The translations under genes were made by a program, and so were the position numbers. Of a DNA stretch of 64,000 nt, positions 1 through 12,717 are shown in pieces. This stretch comes from Nothopassalora personata (lineage: Eukaryota; Ascomycota; Dothideomycetes; Mycosphaerellales; Mycosphaerellaceae). Positions within the stretch are counted from its first letter, which is position 1. Each line of letters begins with the position of its first letter. A model generated the notes under the pieces. That model was not told the origin of the DNA. It worked only from the letters and a program-made list of their open reading frames with translations, and did not search any database. The stretch covers positions 3,256,599 to 3,320,598 of the forward strand of contig CM066294.1 of assembly GCA_033816765.1 (NCBI GenBank), read 5' to 3'.

Positions 1-3000
1 CTTCCTTAGCTATGTTAAGTAGCTTCACGAAGTGCTTATACTTTTATAGTAGTAGTAGCTTAGTAAGCCTATCTATAGGCATGTCGTTAGTATTAAGATA
101 CCGAATCTCGATATCTCCTCGTTAGTCTCTCTAGCGGAGCTAATAGTAATAGATATTAACATAGCGTAGCTTAGTATTAAGCTTTTGCCCTTACTAGTTA
201 ATAAGTCGAATAGTCTAGGTGTTGTTACAGTATAGGTGTGTGCACTAGTTGAACTCGAGATAGATCTCGGCGAAGATACGTTCCTACTAGATTAGCTCTA
301 ATGCCGCTTATAATAGGCTAAGGAGTTCGGCTTCGGTTAAGGACTTAGTGATAGTAATCTACTTAGAGGCTTTATAATTGACTAGTCCGCCGAATAGTAT
401 AAAGATCTATCCGCTAGAGCTAGTCCTATCGACGTTTATGCCGTAGGAGGCATCTAATGCGCTAAAGAATTTATAGTTCTTACCGAGATGTTTAGGCTAA
501 CTATGTAGGCTAGTAATGTGCTTACTAGCGCCATATATAAGGTAGAGGTTCTTAGTCTCTAGGAGGTAGCGTAAGTACTAATCCGTAAGCTTTAGATATG
601 TGTCCGTTAGCTTAGTTAGGTACTGCGAGAGCATAGACAGGGAAAAGGCGATGTCTAGGCGTATATACGTTACTACGAAGTTTAGAGACCTAATGCGTTA
701 TTAGTACGTAAGGATCTTTATAGCGTCTACGACGTAACCCTCGGGCACCGTCTAGTCGAGGTGTTAATCCACTAGCACATTAGTCTTACGTGCGCTAGTA
801 GATATACTAAACTTAGCGGCGAGCTTCTCTATACAGTCCTCTTATAAGAGCTACAGTAGTCTCTTTTGCCGGTCTCGTGTTACCTTAATTCCTAAGAACT
901 AGGTTAGATCTCCGAGCTCGTGCATCTCGTATACGTTAAGAAGCTATTACTTAATGTATGCCGCATAGGCCTTATTCTTACGATAGTAGAGCATAACTAG
1001 GTCGTCCACGTAGAAGAAGAACATAACCTTATCGTTATAATAGATGCACTTAGAGTCTAATAGGGGAACTAGGCCTAAAGAGGAGAGCGTTGCAGTAAGG
1101 GAGTTGTACTAAAGGAGAGGGGATTCCTTAAGTCCGTAGAGAGCCTTAACTAGTTTAAGAGTATAGCTAGATCTATCCGATAGTCGGTCGATTCTAGGAG
1201 GTAGTTGTAGGTACATAGTGTACGGTAGGTCCGAATTTAGAAAGGCATTTATAACATTAAACTGTTTAGCTTCTAGGTCGAAGCTCGCGGCTATAGTATA
1301 GTAGAGGCGGAATATACTTACTAGTAGTATAGCGGCGTATGTATCTAAGTGTATGCCCTATAGATCGCCTCTTACGCATAGCCGGGCCTTAAAGCTCTTT
1401 AGTATACTATGCTTATCTAGCTTATACTTATACACCCACTTTAGCGGTAGTGGTAGCTAAAGTCCCTCCTCTTCTTACTAAGCATTATAATCCTTCTCTT
1501 ACTAAGTTGCCCATTTAAATGTGCTAGTAGAGATTGCCTTAGTAAACTCCTTAGCTATAGCTTCACGCTATTGTTAGGCGAAGCGGTGCTTTATAGCGGC
1601 ACGGTAGTTTAGAGGTTCGGGCGGAAGGTCATCGCGGTGCATCGACGTAATAGTGTTAATACGGCGTAGAGGAGAGAAGTCGCGTGTGCGTTCGGATCGA
1701 AGGACATCGTAGTACTTACGGCCTAGATAACGAGGTCTCTAGCGGATACCCGCTATCTAGCTAATAATAACGTTAGTAACTATAATATTGTATAGAGCAT
1801 AGTGGAAGTAGGCCGTTCTAAGTCTCTTACCGGATCCGGTGAGGGCGTAATTAGTATTAGCGGAAAAGTCATCCATTTAGCTAAGTTCTTCGAAGGGGAT
1901 TGTAGGCGGAGCGGTAGCGACATTTAAAGTCGTCGAAGCATCTACTATAAGCTCCTTACGATCTTCCTCTATAAGGGCATCTATTAACTGCTGTTACAGT
2001 ATGTTAATGTACTGTTATTTAGACGCGTCACTATTGTTTACCGCGTTATTATTATAGTCAGAGTTCTCTATGCTCTCATTAGTCGCTAGTTTGACCCCGG
2101 ATTTAACCTAGTCTCGTGAAAGTGTAGGGGTTATAGCGTCATTTGTTAATAGCTAATTAAGTGGCTAGAAACTGCTATTACCTTTAGGTTAGTTAAATGT
2201 TACTAGCGCTCGGTGTTATAGCTAGTGTAGTTTATGCCTAAGTAGTAATTGTTAATAGGCGTGTTAACGAGGGTTTTAATAGAGCGGCTACTATTAAGCC
2301 TATTCTTCCACCCCCTCGGCCTATGCTATGTCCTACTTATAGTAAGCTATATATAGGTCGTAGTACTATTTAGGCTCTTTAGCCGGTTCTACTGTTACGA
2401 TGTTCTTAATAGGGGTTAAGTAACTAGTAGTAAGAATTGATAGGTCGTAGAACGTAGTCTTATTAAAGAGGACGTCCTTTAATCGTATAACCCTATCTTT
2501 CGATAGGTCCTACACCCTATAGATGTTAGTAGAGTCGTAGCCCACAAGGTATCCGATAAGTGCTCGTTCTTTAAGCTTCTTAGTCTTACCTAGTTAAGTA
2601 GTGCTATAAATGTACACGTAGGCTAGGCAGCCGTATACTACTATATAGCCTATATTTAGTACCCTGCCTGTTGCTAATTCGAAGGGAGTCTTCTAGCCTT
2701 TTAATTGGATTAGTAACCGCTAGAGAATGTAGACGGCAGCTACTATGCATTTATTCTAGAGCTTTTTAGGTAGGCGAGCATAAATGCGGATTGTGCGAGA
2801 CATCGTAATAATAACGCCGCCCGCTTGTTCTACTAGGTCCTGGTTAGACGCGTAGTTAGTAGTATTGTACTACTCAATTTAATTGTTATTAATAGTTAAG
2901 CGGAAGGTTATACTAATGGCTGCTTTATTATCGCTATAGAAGTAAACAAACCTACGCCTAATAAAATTAATAAAGCTAAGTAGGCTATTAAAGTAAGCTA

Positions 3001-5615
3001 ATACTAATAGTTAGTCCCTATTCTTAATGGTGAATTGAAAGTGTCTATAGGTATCTAAATCGTAGAAATGAACTAGGTAACGATTACTATTGTATGCTAG
3101 TGTAAACTTAGCTAAATCTATGGCTACGTGCCTATAGGGAGTTATTACCCTAATTAGCTTAGTCCTATTAAACACTTTATGTACCTTAGCTAGGCTATAT
3201 ACTCTACAATGTGTAGTAAGGGGTGCCTTAGGTGTATTAGGGCTAATGACTACCCCCTTAACTCTAAACGGAAGCTAGTTAATGCGTTTAGCGCTAATAT
3301 AGCCGAAGATTTAGTACTACTAGCGGCCTAAGAGCTTACGGTGTTTAATAGGGGTCCTACTAGACGTTACTACACCTTTAGTGCCCCCTATGCTATTCAT
3401 TACTACTATAACGGTACGGTTGCCGTTAGAGTCCTCAATAGGTGGTGTTTAGATAGTATCACCCTTACCAATTGTGCTAATAAAGTGCGCTATACGCTAC
3501 TTCTTAGTAATCTTTAGTAGGATGCTCCCATTATTACTCGATAGCTATTTATAGACCATCTCTAACTAAGGCGGTGTAACTACCTTAAAGAAGGGGATTG
3601 TGCTAGTAGGGCGGTGCAGGTCCATTAATTTCTTATTATTATAATAGACTAAATTAGTGCGTCCGTACTACTAAAGTCTAGCGGTCTCTATGCGTAAGTA
3701 GGAGATAACGTTCACATAAAAGCCTAGGCAATAGGCTACATCTAATAGGGTAAATGGTATTCCCTCTATCTTTATGCGAACCTTGCCTAATGCGGCAATA
3801 GGGAATGTCGTGGTTCCGGCTTAGATTAATAATGTGGTTAGGCGCTCTACAATAAATTCTACGCCCTACTAGTTATAGTGATTAATAACATAGGTGTCCG
3901 AGCAGTTGTCGTATACCTAGCAATCCCTAAAGTTAAAGCTTAATTAGCTTATCGAGCTCGAAAGGACAGGAAGACTAGTGAAGCCGTGCGGTGCGGCCTT
4001 ACCCTTAGCAATTGCCTTATCTCGTTCCTTATCCGTGCGCCTATTACGGTTTAATACGCCTAGTAAGCGTTCACCATTATCGCCTAAGCAGTAATTAATA
4101 AAGTGCTTCTAGTACTTCTTCTACTGCTTAGAGCGCTAATCCTTTAATAGACGCTTCTTAGGGTTAACTACATCGCATAAATAGAGGTTCTTATAACAAC
4201 TCTCCTTAGGCTCGCCGGTAATGTTCTAGTAGCCGCTTAGCTTATTACTACTCTTATTATTCTTATTACCACGGTTACGGCTCTTGTCGCCGCGGCTACG
4301 GCTACGCGTGTTGTTATTGTTCCTACCCCCTATGCCTACTATAGGTACTAGGGTCGGTAGGACTTCTAGAGGATCGTGTTCGGCTAATAGCTCGCCTACG
4401 AAGGTTATAAAGACTAATCGACCGCTATTAGTAACTAGGGTAGTATCGCGTATCTATTCGAGGTATCGCTTAGTAAGTTTGCTAAGAGAGAGCTTATTAC
4501 GCTTCTACTCGTTATATAGTAATGCTCTATAGGTAGGAGCTTACTTCTACTATATTACGAGTAAGAAGTGTCGTGCTAGGTCTCCGTACTTAGCGTAGTT
4601 GTAATCTAGCATCTTAGTCTATAACACTAGCTAGTCTAAGCACTAGTCGTTAATCCTTCGGGCTTAGCTCTTCTAAAGCCTATTTAGCTCTAGTGTAAGT
4701 TGTCGCTTACGTAGTATGTCGTCTAGTCTATACTGTGTCTTTAGAGCCTAGTACTTGCCTCTAAGAGTGCGTTTCCTATGCATAAGCTCTTAGCCTAGCT
4801 CCGTAGTAGTACGGATTAGATAGGTAACTAGTTTAGACCTTGCTGCGGTAAAGATGTTATATATCCGCTACATACGCTTAGCGTCCGACTAACGGAGCTT
4901 AATAAGCTCTTTATCTACCGCCGTAGCGTCTTTAGTAGTGTATGCTAATTGGATCTATTCGAACGTTAAGAACACCGGCTCTACTAGCTCGGCGATAGTG
5001 TCGTTCGGATCTATATACTTCTAGATGTTTAGAGACTTAGCGTAGAGCTCTAACTAACGGTTAAACTTGTCCTATTAGTTATAACTCTTAAGAACGATAG
5101 TAGCGTGCGGTAAAGCACCGGTACCACCGGGTGTCTCGGTAGTCGCTATAACGGTGTTGATGGGCCTAATGAAAGTTCCTATAGGTCTACTAGGGTTACT
5201 GCACTGCTGTGCAATAGTTATTAATAGGATAATAATGGATCCTACTAGTTTTTGATAACGATGCAAAATCTGCTCTAGGGCTTCGTTTTGTGCAGCGAAC
5301 GTTAGTAAGCGCCTGTCGGGCTTATAACTATTACGTTACAAGTGGTTGGAAGTTATGAAATAGGCTCATAAAGGTGTTTTAAAAGCAGATAGTAGATTGC
5401 ATGTGTCTAAGCTAGAATTGAAGGGGCTGCTTGTGAAAAGGCTGCAGGTGACTAATTAATGTCACCTGATTCTTGGCGGCTGCTGCCTCAGGTTTGATTG
5501 GGCTGCAGCGCCGGTGCACGCTTGGATCGTGACACCTATTAGTATATAAGAGTAATACTATTCGACAGAGCGTAATTATAATACTTAGTATTCTTAGTAT
5601 TAGCTTAATCTAACA
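1..5615 (-). mobile_element. RIP-degraded Ty1/Copia retrotransposon, truncated by the window edge
   Basis: On the minus strand the old frame reads gag, protease, integrase and reverse transcriptase in Copia order, so the 5' end is on the right. The RT active site reads YVDDLV near 984-1019. An integrase-like stretch with Asp residues in VAIDL and YSDNKAAI lies around 2900-3150, and a protease-like DNCSDT segment near 3890-3910. The gag start (63 open codons) is at 5266-5075. The frame is broken by many TAG/TAA codons where Gln or Trp is expected, and CpA/TpG is scarce: the RIP pattern. The 3' end (RNase H tail and 3' LTR) lies beyond base 1. The right boundary near 5615 is a guess from a TGTTAG start. 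Confidence 0.85.
5280..5615 (-). repeat. Probable 5' LTR of the degraded Copia element
   Basis: Non-coding stretch between the start of the old gag frame (5266) and the gene island. On the minus strand it would begin TGTTAGATTAAGC at 5615. Bases 5340-5540 are less RIP-mutated than the coding part. The partner LTR is outside the window, so neither end can be proved. Confidence 0.35.
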
Positions 5616-6001
5616 ACTCGTTATTAAATAACACGGTCGCAATATATTAGCTAGAAACACCTCTAGCTATGCGTAAGGTAGGACCGTGCGGCAGGTGGGG
5701 AAGACTTCTACAGGCAGCGCGGTCATCACCATCGCCAGCGCCCGCCGATGCACCGCGCCACCAAAATCTGTCTTTCAAGCAGATGCAGTGTCACTGGTGC
5801 CAACTGCAGTGCCACTATAATCTATCCCGAGGACTTACTTCTAAGAGCTCGTCTGGCAAGCATCGTATGGCGTTCGTGCCGGAGGTTGTCGCTTGACTCG
5901 GCGCTTGGCTTGCTCTCCTGACATGTCTCCACATCGGCAGTCGCTCCCGCCGCACTCAACATCACTCTTTGCTCGAGCACGTACTCTATTCGTGAGATCA
6001 G

Positions 6002-7443
6002 ATGGCGCAACATAATGTGGATGCGCAGGCCGACGTCGCGGCCAAGAATGTGGTCACCGACGAGGACACAATAGTTCCAGCCGCGGCTCCCCCAGCCTCT
6101 GGTAGTAATCTTACAGAAGGAGAGGAGGAAGTGGCTGCTCAGATGGGTGCACATGACGGCAATCATGCCAACACGGTACCTCCAGAGCATGGTCCAGCGC
6201 CTGCGCAAACAGCCGAATCAAACGCGGAAAGTGCTGCCAAGGCCGGCGTCCATGAAGCCGCGCGCGAGAACATGTCCACTGCACATCAACTCGCTGGAGC
6301 TCCCTTGAGAGGAAACGACACACCGACGCATGGGGGTGGTGTCGGGGGCCGTGCAAGTCTGGTAGGCAGTGGCACCAGAGATGTGACGGAGGTCGATACT
6401 GCCATGGCACAGAGCACACCCGCCACTGGCCGTGGTCGAGGTCGCGGCAGAGGCGGTGGTCGACCGAGAGGTAGAGGCAGAGGAGGAGGGCGAGGTGGTA
6501 AGCGGAAGCGGAATGAAGGTGATGAAGATGATGATGATGGCGCATCAGACTCTAGCGATGAAATCGCACCCATTGCCACAATAACAAAGTCTGGCCGTTC
6601 GATCCAGAAGCCGACGAGCTTTGTACCGCCTCCGCCGTCTCCCCCCACGAACAAGAGAAGGCGGCACTACACGAACCGAAAGCATCCAGAATCTGCGGTC
6701 TGCAAAGTCTGCTTGCGTGGTACTAGTCCTGCCAGCAACCAGGTTGTCTTCTGCGATGGATGCAATGCACCGTATCACCAGTGGTGCCACAAGCCGCCCA
6801 TACCGAATTTCGTTACTGAGGAGGTCGACAAAGAGTGGTTTTGTGCTGAATGTGAGAGTGAGAGAGTCGTTCCCGTACCTGAAGCAGATGTCGCCAGCTT
6901 CGTGAGCGGAGAAGGCATCTCAGCAGAGGAGGTATGTATCCTCGAAGTCTTCAACCACTCGGATCTCTGACTTCTCTCCAGCGTCAACAGTACTTCTCGC
7001 GGCTACCTCCAGGAATGCTCGTAACTCTGCTTACCAAAGCTACGACACTGAAGCCCGATTTGCCCTTATTCGCGCCCGCGTTCAAGATGGAGCAGCAAGC
7101 CAACGCGGTGGGAAGCGCTCTCACGAATGGGCACGCGTCTTCGTCGAATACGCATACGCCGCTGGCGCGACCATCACAACCACATCCCAGGCCTGTCCAT
7201 CCCTCGCAGACCACAAGGCATCCCGATGACGACAACTACGGCCCTGACACACATCCATCAAACTACCCGCGACCAGGTCAAGGCTTGATGAGCACACTTC
7301 CACCAGAAACAGAGGACTTGCAGTACCTTGTGGAAGACGAGGACAAACATGGTGTGTTTACGCATGTTTATAGGACCGACATGGCCGCTACAGTTGTCCA
7401 GACCAATGGTCCCGGCACTGGGTCTTCACGACGAGACGAATGA
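6002..7443 (+). CDS. PHD-finger nuclear protein
   Basis: Two exons, 6002-6931 and 6982-7443, joined across a 50-bp GT...AG intron; the phase is exact and gives 463 aa. Residues 1-135 are low-complexity. About 140-170 is an Arg/Gly-rich tract followed by KRKR and an acidic run. A C4HC3 PHD finger lies around 233-288 (CKVC, CDGC, CHKPP, WFCAEC). Just after it the spliced product continues into an RQQYFSRLPPGMLVTLL segment; I recall a similar segment after the finger in other fungal PHD proteins. PHD fingers usually read histone H3 tails, so a chromatin role is inferred. The ATG at 6002 follows an in-frame stop at 5894. Reading straight through the intron would stop at 6970 and lose the conserved C-terminus. 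Confidence 0.85.
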
Positions 7444-7793
7444 ATCCTGCGGCAGTTCAACCATACTGCTTCGGCATGTAATAACACAGTGTATTATGTG
7501 CCTCGAGCGCAGGCTTAACATGACCACAGAAGGCCTAGAACCAATGATTTCACCATACTGAAACACACGCACAGCAGCTGACAGCACAAGAGCAGGTACA
7601 TTCGTGCGCCTCCCACACAGTACTAAAGATCAAGTCTAGGTCACCCGCGGATGCTTTCCGCTCAACCGCTCCATGACGTTTCGAGGATCCCGCAATCCAG
7701 CACTCTCTACTCCAATACACTACGCTCTGTGTTAACTTCGGCAGCACTGCCTCAGCGACAACATAGACGCCCAAAAGCCTACCGATTCGAAAT

Positions 7794-8536
7794 ATGCGCT
7801 ACCCTCTCACCCCAGCAGACGTCAACGATGTCATCCTCTGGCTCTCGCGTGCCTCCCACTACAAGCTCCCCCCGAGCTCTGCAAAGTGATCCTTCCACTG
7901 ACAGACTACGACATCATCCACTTCCACGCCTCAACCCACCACTCCTACATCGCGACCACCGATGGCCCGGAAACGCAGCCACTCCCACACCTCGAAACGA
8001 CCCCTCTCCGCTACATCGACAAAACGAACCCAGAAAACCCACCTCGTATTAGACGTCCCCGCGTCGAAATCTGTGGGCGCTATCAAGGCTGGGTTACTGC
8101 GCAGGATGGGTAAGAGCTGGAGTTGGGGAAGAGGAGGGGTGCGAGTGATTCCGAGGTGACTGGAGGAGAGTGCGAAAGCCGTGAGGATTGCGGTGTTGAG
8201 AGGGGGCTTGTGTGGTGTCGTAATCCGGTTGCGAGTTTACAGTTCAGAGAGCAGAGGTTGACGTATGATGGGGATGATGCGGGGAAGACGGGAGAGGCAT
8301 TGCGAGAGTGGGTTGAGGGTTTGGGGGATGGCTATAGAGTTTGTGTTGTGCCTATGGCGAAGTTGGCGGGTGGGAGTGGAATGTTAGGACGGAGAGGGTT
8401 GAGGTGGAGGTTCCGAGGTGAAGACTTGCATCGAGAGATACAATATCATTGCAAGTCTGGAGAGGTCCGATGCTTGGGTCGGCATACCTTCACACCGGCC
8501 CAGCAGTGTATCTCTCACGACGACTCCTCCGTCTGA
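7794..8536 (+). pseudogene. Unknown fungal protein with frame breaks
   Basis: An ATG at 7794 opens a frame (MRYPLTPADVNDVILWLSRA) that stops at 7886. The natural continuation (VILPLTDYDIIHFHASTHHS) is in another frame. The switch falls at a run of six C at 7868-7873, where one more C would restore the frame. A TAA at 8111-8113 then interrupts a second stretch that continues in the same frame to 8536; a GTAAGA at 8110 could be a splice donor, but I could not settle an acceptor. The middle (QGW, then CRNPVASLQFREQ and LGDGYRVCVVPMAKLAGG) resembles a domain I recall from uncharacterised fungal proteins. Either a decayed gene or an intact one with a homopolymer sequencing error. Function unknown. 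Confidence 0.4.
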
Positions 8537-9672
8537 GCCGTTGAAGGGGCGGGATTATGCTATGGTCCCTTGAGAGGCCTCGGACTTTTGCGTGATCTTT
8601 CTGCGCTACAGAAACGTCAGATCGCAGGTCTCAGATCGAATGTCGGAGATGAACTGAAACACCATGCGAGCTCTCCGTGGGCGGCCCAGACTCTTTGGCC
8701 AAGACAGCAACGCCAAGCTCTCTTGCTCGTGAGGAGCTCTCGCAAAGATAGCATTAGCGCAGGAGTCTCCAACATTACTGCATAAGGCTCTGTGGACTTG
8801 CTTGTGGAGCTCGCTGTTCAGGGCAAGTGGAGTCCGAGATTGGTGCGAATTCCCCTTTCGACTTCGAGGGGAACTCCAAGGCTATTTCAAGGTGCAGTAT
8901 CGCATCTCGCCTGGAGATACGACCATCAGAGATCACTGCTGCTGCAAGTTTTTGACTTTGTTGATCTCGTGAGCGGTGTTCCACAGCATAACATCGCCAA
9001 CAGGCTTCGGCGCTAGAAGTCATCGATCTCCACCTGGACCGCCCCGAGCTCGTGCGCGCCACGTGGATGAGACGACGGCCTTTTCGCTTGCAAGTCATGC
9101 CCAGCACCGGCTTGCTCCTCTTTTGCAACTCCTTCTTTCGTCCGAAAGAGCACCGGGATATCTTCTTGAAGCAGTACTTCGCCGTGCCAGCTCGGTGGAT
9201 GCAACTGCGCGTGCTGCGCTTCTTAGCATCGATGCTGAGTCTGCATGCAGGTACCAAATCGCCGATTCCAGGTCATTATCAGTGCTTCGGCTTCTATGCC
9301 GGCATAGTGCCTATAGAGGACCCGCCCAGGCATTACGCCTCTGTGGAGAGCTTAGAAGGTGGGTGTCGAAAGACTCTGCGAGGACGATGGAGTCCTGTAT
9401 GCCCCCGGGATCCTGGCTGCGAATGCACAGTGTTTCAACCTTCTGTTTGCACTGCTCCATTCTGTACTTTGGGGCAGAGGGCACCCATCAGCATGACCCA
9501 AGATCTCGAAAGCATGCTATAAACAGAGATTGCACTGCATCGACGACCCACTTTCTGGACGACATCGATTACATACTCACACCCGCGGTCGCCGAATCAC
9601 GCTCTTGACCAGCTTTGAGGAGGTTTCAGGTCTCTTGGGAACAAGAGGTTGCTTACATTCGATGAGTGCGAC
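8537..9672. other. No recognisable gene
   Basis: Normal-composition sequence (not RIP-mutated) with overlapping open stretches on both strands, the longest at 8976-9608 (+). None shows a family motif I recognise, and no set of frames joins convincingly through introns. It may hold a decayed gene; the 3' part probably includes the promoter of the membrane-protein gene that follows. Confidence 0.4.
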
Positions 9673-10942
9673 ATGTACAGCCAGGAGCGCAAGGCGACAC
9701 TCGCCGTCAACATCACCTTCCTGGTCTTGTCATGGATCGCAGTCGGCTTGAGTATCGTTGTCCGTGCAGGCATGCTACACGCCTTTGGCTGGGATGACTG
9801 GACGATGTTCGTCACGCAGCTCTTCTTCACTGCATATCTTGCCTCTCAGCTCGGTGGCATCGTCTATGGCACTGGCGAACACTTGGCGGATCTAATTCCA
9901 TGGCGCGCTGAGAAAGCGCTATCGGTCAGTCGATAGCTCATCTTTTGGTGGAACTCGACTGACATTCGATGGTAGTACTGGTTCTTCTGCGAGATCTTCT
10001 TCACCGTTGCAACCTCCCTCCTCAAAGTCTCAGTCGGCCTCTTTCTCCTCCGCGTAGCAGCTCAACCCATGCACATCTGGATCATTCGCTTCATCACTGT
10101 GTCCTCAGCAGCTTTCGGTGGTGGCTATTTCTTCGTTGTGGTCTTTCAATGCTGGCCGATTAGCGACTGGTGGGGTCTCGACCCGTCCCACAAGAACTGT
10201 ATCAACCCAGACATCGTCATTGGCCTGACCTATGGCGTGAGTGCACTGAACATCGTTGCGGACTGGACGTTGGGGTTGCTGCCAATCTTCATCGTGAAAG
10301 GACTGCAGATGTCGACACGGCAAAAGGGACTGGTTGCCGTCATTTTGAGTTTTGCCGCTATCGGGAGTACGGCGACCATTGTGAGGTTGCCGTATATTGG
10401 ATCCTTGAAGGGGAGTTTCGCCGGAAGAAACGGCGACTTTCTCTGTAAGTCATACAGCCTGTACTGCCGGAGGGCGAAGCTGACAGACCATCACAGTCAA
10501 CACCGTCGGCGTCGCAATCTGGACCACAATCGAAATCGGCGTGGGCATCACCGCAGGCTGCGCAGCCACCCTCCGCCCCTTATTACGCATGGCCTTCGAT
10601 CATTTCGGCATCGGCAGCAGCAACAACAGAAAGTATCGACCTTCAGGACAGGCAAAATCGAGGAGTCGGGTCACGCCGGGCGCGCAGCCACTTGATGAGT
10701 TTGCGCCGGGACATGATGTTACCACTACGACCATCACGGGGAATCAACGGAAGGCGGAGAAGAATTTCCGATCGAGGATTAGTAGTCAAGAGCAGTTGGC
10801 GAGTCCGGTGGATAAGGTTACAAAGCACTTTGTGATTGAGTATGATCATGATCGGTCGAGTGACGAGGCGAGGCAGGAAAGTCCAGATCAGAGGGATAGG
10901 GCGCGAGGAGCGAGTTGGAGCATAGCGCCGAGGAGGACGTAA
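9673..10942 (+). CDS. Rhodopsin-like (Pth11-type) fungal integral membrane protein
   Basis: Three exons: 9673-9924, 9976-10444 and 10497-10942. The introns are 51 and 52 bp with GT...AG ends, and the phases fit exactly, giving 388 aa. The N-terminus is a hydrophobic helix (TFLVLSWIAVGLSIVVRAG) followed by GWDDWTMF, a hallmark of the fungal rhodopsin domain. After splicing comes YWFFCEIFFTVATSLLKVSV, then CWPISDWW, then NIVADWTLGLLPIFIV, then WTTIEIGVGITAGCAATLRP. This is the usual seven-helix layout, with a polar C-terminal tail of about 90 residues in the cytoplasm. Members include the Pth11 surface receptors and many orphans; the ligand here is unknown. An upstream in-frame TTG at 9649 is a less likely start than the ATG at 9673. 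Confidence 0.85.
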
Positions 10943-11755
10943 AGAGACCACTTGGAGGAGCCTACAGCATGAGCGAGAGAATGAACTTAAGCGATGGCTT
11001 CTTCCCAGCTTTGGAATCAGCGGAAATCATATGAAGTGACGATCACGGACCATGGGCATTCCCATGAAATCACATCACTTCCAACGATCGGAAGAGTCTT
11101 CGCCGGTACGAACCCTGGACCGCTGTATCGACCGAGCACATTCCTTGTGTCACGTAGCCTGTCGAAGGCCATGCCGAACACTGGGATGTCGCTTTACTCA
11201 ATGAAGGAGGTCTTGATCGAGCGTGGCGCTGACTGAAAATGCATCGACTAGACATCCTCCTCGCTGAGGAGCAGCTGAACGCTTTCGCTTTGCACGGCAT
11301 TCCGAGCTCTCATGTGTCCGCGCCTAGCCGCTTCGTGGCGGGCTGGACACTGGTGAAGCTGCCAGCTCGTTCGACTCAGCTGCCAGATGGAAACCGGGCA
11401 TCTTCAGAATCTCGATGTATCGCAGTATATGGCTGATCGTAAGCACAGAAGCGTGCAGATTGCGGTTGACATGGAGGTGTTGCCGCTCGTTGAATTGGGT
11501 CGGATGGCGCTATGGATGTCGTTCCAGTACTGTGGGAATATCGGCCACTCTCGGTAAGTTGTTTGGCTCAGTCCATGCTGCTGCCTGGTTAAGCAGGATG
11601 GGTGTTCTGATACTTGACAGTGATGTTCAGAGAGAGAGAGAGGTTATCTCAGATACTTCTGCAAGTGTCTCACAGCTCAGACCCTATAAGCTCGTCTCTC
11701 GAAATCGTCGCTTCGTGCATCCATGCATCGTCAATCTTATGGCCATCTAGGACAT
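10943..11755. other. Intergenic, no recognisable gene
   Basis: Only short unrelated open frames on either strand, none with a motif or a believable splice structure. It is not RIP-mutated. It lies between the 3' ends of the membrane-protein gene and the UCH gene, so it is probably downstream sequence of both. Confidence 0.4.
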
Positions 11756-12717
11756 CTACAGCTCCGGACGCGTTGCCAGAGCCACCATCGAGAACTCTGT
11801 ATTGCCCTGTGCCTCACACAAGTACTTCCGCACACCAAGCTCAACAGCGCGATCACTTAGGCAATCCTCCGACTCATCGAGCGCACCTCTGGCGATGGGC
11901 CCGTTCCATCCACCTTCCATCTCGTAGAGCTGCCCATCCTTGCCCTTGACAAAAGTGATGAAGTGGTAGGCACAGCGCTCCAAGGCGTCTGGCGCACGAG
12001 AGTCGCCCCTCTCGGCGGAGGCCATATGAGCCTTCTCGAGCTCTTCGCAGTTGTACAGAACATCTGCGCGAGGCAGAGGCTTCAGTGGTTGGGCTTCCGT
12101 CAAGAGCTTGGAGATGAGAGAACCCGGTTGGACGAATTGTTGAGCACTACCGTTGCCGACTGCGTGAATGAGGGAATACAGGCCGCAGGCGTTGCCGATG
12201 GTCTGCTTGAACCAGACGACTGGCTCATCTCCGCCTGTAAGACGTGTCAGCTACACTCATCGGCCGGGTCTATGGAAGATGTCGTAGCGTTGGAGCTAGG
12301 CGCGTGGTGTAGTGCATTCCTCGAACAAGAGACCAACGACTCTGCCAGCTGTGAAAGGCTTTGTTCAATTCAACCGCATACCTGACCCATTATAGGTGAG
12401 CTCCGTCGACCCTGTGTCGTGCTTGTCACGTACGCGGTGCCAGACATCGGCGGGAGAAATGAATATGATCTACTTTTGAGATCAGCAGGCGAGTCGAAGG
12501 TGTGAGCCAAGAAGCTTACTGCGTGGCACGGCCGAGGCACCATCGCGAGGAGATCGGGCTCGTCTATGCTGTAGATGTCATAGAAGCCTAGATTCGGTGA
12601 AATTCCCAGACGATGTATGAGGTCGGTGAACACCTCTGGGTTGTTCTCGAGTGGTACGAGGACCTTTTTGCCATCTTCTCGAATGTGCACCCCTGGGGTA
12701 GTCGATGTGGTCGCCAT
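11756..12717 (-). CDS. yuh1: Ubiquitin C-terminal hydrolase, UCH family (peptidase C12)
   Basis: Three exons on the minus strand: 12717-12520, 12469-12382 and 12234-11756, with introns of 50 and 147 bp, giving 254 aa. The start MATTSTTPG is followed by VPLENNPEVF and LLAMVPRPCHA, the typical UCH N-terminus. Exon 3 has the oxyanion Gln106 and nucleophile Cys112 in QTIGNACGLYSLIHAV and His186 in AYHFITFV. The third triad position lies in LYEMEG, where family members normally have LYELDG: Glu202 replaces the expected Asp. The protein ends soon after FSMVALA, as in short UCH-L3/Yuh1 enzymes, which cleave small adducts from ubiquitin or Rub1/Nedd8. It is divergent from Rpt5, 758 bp away. Confidence 0.9.

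Noticed and set aside
4284..4532. Plus-strand 82-codon frame inside the degraded Copia element
   Set aside because: A chance opening in RIP-mutated DNA; the real old frame is on the minus strand.
6111..6654. Open frames on the minus strand across the PHD gene, rich in His, Pro and Arg
   Set aside because: They mirror the Gly/Arg-rich coding strand; the spliced plus-strand gene with a PHD finger explains the region.
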